Below the pieces are notes generated by a model. It was not told where the DNA came from. It did not search any database and saw only the letters and a program-made list of their open reading frames with translations. Shown here piece by piece: positions 61,844 to 64,000 of a stretch of DNA of 64,000 nt (position 1 is the first letter of the stretch; every line of letters begins with the position of its first letter). Source of the stretch: CBDAPX01 sp965198725 (GTDB lineage: Bacteria > Pseudomonadota > Alphaproteobacteria > Rhodobacterales > Rhodobacteraceae); contig CBDAPX010000001.1 of NCBI GenBank assembly GCA_965198725.1, forward strand, positions 1,178,001-1,242,000, given 5' to 3'. A program made the position numbers and the translations under genes.

Positions 61844-62501
61844 GGGGCTGGAACACGTAATTTTTGAACTTCGCGACCTCTATCGGGTCGATCAACTGGT
61901 GTATCATTGGGTCGACAGCGTCGGTGACCAATACGGCTGTACGACCTACTCGCAGGAATGGCAGGATCGTTACATTTCGCAGAACTACCTGCGTGTTGAC
62001 CCGGTTATTGTGGGGTGTTTCCAACGTTTTCACCCGGTTGACTGGAAACAGTTGGATTGGTCAAGCAAGCAGGCCCGTGCGTTTCAGGCCGAAGCCTTTG
62101 AATACGGCGTCGGCAATCAAGGGTTTTCCGTCCCGGTCCGTGGGCCAAGCGGACAGTTCGCCTTGTTCACGGTAAACCACACTTGCTCGGATGACGTGTG
62201 GGCCGAATTCACCGACGCGCATGGCCCGGATCTGATCCTGATTGCACATTTCTTTAACCGGAAGGCTCTGGAATTCGAAGCAGACCGCATGCCGACCCCT
62301 TCGCAACCTTTGTCGCCGCGCGAATTGGATGCCATGACATTTCTGGCTTTGGGGTACAGTCGGTCTCAAGCCGCAAAAGAACTGGCGATATCGGAACACA
62401 CCCTACGCGTGTACATTGAAAGCGCGCGCTACAAGCTCGGCGCGATCAACACCACACAAGCGGTAGCACGCGCGCTAAGCCGTGGATTGATCATCGTTTA
62501 A
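61782..62501 (+). CDS. LuxR-family quorum-sensing regulator
   Basis: 239 residues from ATG 61782. The N-terminal domain (about 10-155) has the acyl-homoserine-lactone-binding pattern (TTYSQEWQDRYISQNYLRVDPVIV and a Trp/Asp/Tyr-rich pocket). The C-terminal LuxR helix-turn-helix reads LSPRELDAMTFLALGYSRSQAAKEL and SEHTLRVYIESARYKLG. Start further upstream in frame is improbable. It is followed 80 bp later by luxI, so it senses the AHL made there. Confidence 0.92.
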   Translation: MVQQDRLDQLLLELESTTTLEGLEHVIFELRDLYRVDQLVYHWVDSVGDQYGCTTYSQEWQDRYISQNYLRVDPVIVGCFQRFHPVDWKQLDWSSKQARAFQAEAFEYGVGNQGFSVPVRGPSGQFALFTVNHTCSDDVWAEFTDAHGPDLILIAHFFNRKALEFEADRMPTPSQPLSPRELDAMTFLALGYSRSQAAKELAISEHTLRVYIESARYKLGAINTTQAVARALSRGLIIV

Positions 62502-62581
62502 CCCAGCCGTTCCTTCGTCAGACGGAATGTTAACCACTGTTCGGTATCCCTTTTTCGCATCGGTCGAAAATGGGGATTGCC

Positions 62582-63226
62582 ATGCTCAGATATTTATATG
62601 CGGATCAGTTGGGGCGTTTCCCCCGACTGGCAGAGACGATGTTTCGAGATCGCGCAGATCAGTTTCGCACTCGGCTCGGTTGGGATGTGTCGGTGGATGA
62701 AAACGGGTTCGAACGCGACGAATACGATGAGCTGAACCCGCTTTACGCCATTTACGAGGAACCGGACGGGACGCATGGCGGCTCGATCCGGTTTTTACCG
62801 ACAACGGGTCGCACAATGGTCAACGATGTGTTCGGCCATCTCTTGGGCAATGGTCCGATTTGCAGCCCGTTGATCTGGGAAAGCACGCGGTTTTGTTTGT
62901 CACGAGAGTGTTCACCGGGGGTTGCAGCGGCTTTGATGCTGGCAGGCGGCGAGTTTGTGCGTGGCTTTCGCATTCGCCATATCGCGGGTGTCTTCGATGC
63001 CCGTATGATCCGCATTTACACGGCCATCGGATATTGTCCCGAAGTATTGGGCGGCGAAGGTCTCGGTAAGGACCGGATCAGCGTTGGTCTCTGGTCATTT
63101 TCCGAAAAGGCACATGCGCGTGTCGCGCGTCGCGCTGGTATCGATCTCGAACGGTCAAAACTGTGGTTTGATCAAGCCTTTGGCACGTCTGCTGTGGCAC
63201 AAACGGTTTTGCAACGAACCGGGTAG
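62582..63226 (+). CDS. Acyl-homoserine-lactone synthase (LuxI family)
   Basis: 214 residues from ATG 62582 (site TGGGGAT; an ATG at 62570 would add four). Conserved LuxI features: MFRDRADQFRTRLGWDV near the N terminus, the acidic DEYDELNP block, GGSIRFLPTTGRTM, and WESTRFCLSRE. It joins SAM and an acyl-ACP to make an AHL signal; the chain length cannot be predicted. Upstream lies GTTAACCACT, shared with the luxR promoter. Confidence 0.92.
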   Translation: MLRYLYADQLGRFPRLAETMFRDRADQFRTRLGWDVSVDENGFERDEYDELNPLYAIYEEPDGTHGGSIRFLPTTGRTMVNDVFGHLLGNGPICSPLIWESTRFCLSRECSPGVAAALMLAGGEFVRGFRIRHIAGVFDARMIRIYTAIGYCPEVLGGEGLGKDRISVGLWSFSEKAHARVARRAGIDLERSKLWFDQAFGTSAVAQTVLQRTG

Positions 63227-63274
63227 CCCAATTCGCATCTGGTGGTGGAAGAAGTGGGGCGATAGGGTCGCGTC

Positions 63275-64000
63275 ATGTCTTCCGAACTCATCACGTTTTC
63301 CGACGATCAAGCCAGCGCCTATGACAGCATTGCCGAGCATTTGCGCAGTGCCGGCATCGATCTGGACAACAGCCTGTTGTTGCCCCCCAAAGAGGCCGGC
63401 ATCGGCGCGACCGCGGTTTTGGGCAAAGCGGGCTCGGGCAAGACGTTACTGCTGGCAGAGCTTTTCAAGGCTCTGAAAGCGGTTGGGGTCGATGTGATCT
63501 CTGGCGATTATGAGGGGCGGCGGCGCAAGGACCGCCGCACGCTTGCGATATTGGCCCCCACCAACAAGGCGGCGAGCGTTTTGCGGATGCGCGGGGTGCC
63601 TGCCACGACGATCCACCGCATTCTCTACACGCCTGTCTACGACCCGGAATACGAACGGATTGCCGAGTGGTTGGCAGGCAAGGACGAGCGGCCAGAGATC
63701 GAAGGCCTGACCGAAGAGGCGCTGGATCGGGCATACGCATTCTATCAATCCAATTCCTCCATTCCCGGCGCGCTCGCGGCAGCAGGGCTCAGGGGGTCGG
63801 ATTTCATCACTGGCTGGAAACGCCGAGAGGAACCGCTGGATATCGGGTTTGTCGACGAGGCGTCGATGTTGGACACCCGCCAGTTCGAAGACTTGCAAGA
63901 GATTTTCCCGAACCTTTTACTGTTTGGCGATCCGGCCCAGCTGGCGCCGGTGAACCAGTCGGGGGCGATGGTTTTTGACGATCTGCCCGAGACCCGCAAA
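63275..64000 (+). CDS. ATP-dependent RecD-like DNA helicase (partial, N terminus)
   Basis: The gene starts at ATG 63275 and continues past the window end, 242 codons seen. Walker A GKAGSGKTLLLAE is at residues 50-62; the frame continues with APTNKAASVLR and the DEAS Walker B in FVDEASMLD (about 194-202), then FGDPAQLAPVNQSG. These are RecD/AAA_30 helicase motifs. Stop is outside the window. Confidence 0.88.
   Translation, partial: MSSELITFSDDQASAYDSIAEHLRSAGIDLDNSLLLPPKEAGIGATAVLGKAGSGKTLLLAELFKALKAVGVDVISGDYEGRRRKDRRTLAILAPTNKAASVLRMRGVPATTIHRILYTPVYDPEYERIAEWLAGKDERPEIEGLTEEALDRAYAFYQSNSSIPGALAAAGLRGSDFITGWKRREEPLDIGFVDEASMLDTRQFEDLQEIFPNLLLFGDPAQLAPVNQSGAMVFDDLPETRK

Noticed and set aside
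62502..62581. A lux box before luxI
   Set aside because: I looked for an ACCTGT-type inverted repeat of about 20 bp and did not see a convincing one; only the GTTAACCACT motif stands out.
1..64000. CRISPR arrays, tRNA or rRNA genes, prophage or transposase genes
   Set aside because: No spaced repeats, cloverleaf-like sequences or intact integrase or transposase motifs were seen by eye on either strand.

Overview
The window looks like chromosomal DNA of a marine Roseobacter-group alphaproteobacterium (Rhodobacteraceae). GC is high, genes are densely packed with many ATGA/TGATG stop-start overlaps, and the content is typical of the group: the ethylmalonyl-CoA (EMC) pathway, the TCA gene order mdh-sucC-sucD-sucA-odhB-lpdA, an HvrA-type H-NS protein, an AHL quorum-sensing pair next to ccr, and a TIGR02302-family protein after lysA. 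This is inferred from protein families and gene order; no rRNA or tRNA gene was found.

Layout. 0-7.6 kb: ETF-quinone oxidoreductase, a TPR protein, ispE, polyprenyl diphosphate synthase, a DUF2007 protein, a tRNA-methyltransferase-like protein, a DUF465 protein and an EamA exporter. 7.6-15 kb: a GcvA-like LysR regulator, a 37-residue protein, phaB and phaA, an EAL protein, tag, an AraC regulator and an acyl-CoA dehydrogenase. 15-19.5 kb: a fatty acid hydroxylase, small envelope proteins, a TlpA-like thioredoxin, argH, a lipoprotein and a DUF2834 protein. 19.5-21.5 kb: an AT-richer, degraded segment with an NAD(P)-binding protein and a membrane protein, lying between the DUF2834 gene and lysA. 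21.5-29.3 kb: lysA, TIGR02302, a zinc-ribbon membrane protein, ftsE (frameshifted), ftsX, plsC and a PPOX flavoprotein. 29.3-42.1 kb: a PreA-like enzyme, then the minus-strand TCA block. 42.2-47.4 kb: a TSUP permease, GNAT, mcl2, NnrU, DUF1737, mch and a DUF1194 protein. 47.4-52.9 kb: sdhC-sdhD-sdhA, two sulfotransferase-like genes, sdhB. 53-56.5 kb: a DEAD-box helicase, a DUF1989 protein, deoD and an H-NS family protein. 56.5-64 kb: ecm, an acyltransferase, ccr, a small protein with luxR and luxI, and the start of a RecD-like helicase that runs off the window.

How it fits together. The region holds much of acetyl-CoA assimilation: PHB-cycle enzymes (PhaA, PhaB), EMC enzymes (Ccr, Ecm, Mcl2, Mch) and the TCA enzymes they feed (Mdh, SucCD, SucA/OdhB/Lpd, SdhCDAB). 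Three apparent regulatory layers sit on top. First, a pair of TGTGATCACA palindromes with centres 21 bp apart lies about 115-150 bp upstream of both sucC and sdhC. Second, a box of form CTGCAYTGCRRCR, resembling reported PhaR targets, lies upstream of phaA, mcl2, ecm and ccr. Third, a full CtrA consensus site lies just upstream of the small ORF-luxR-luxI group.

Other points worth checking are two sulfotransferase-like genes inside the succinate dehydrogenase operon, an apparent single-base deletion in ftsE, an inverted dispersed repeat with copies 28 kb apart, and an apparent ATA start in the DUF805 gene before sucA. All assignments come from reading sequence and recalled family knowledge; no database search was run.
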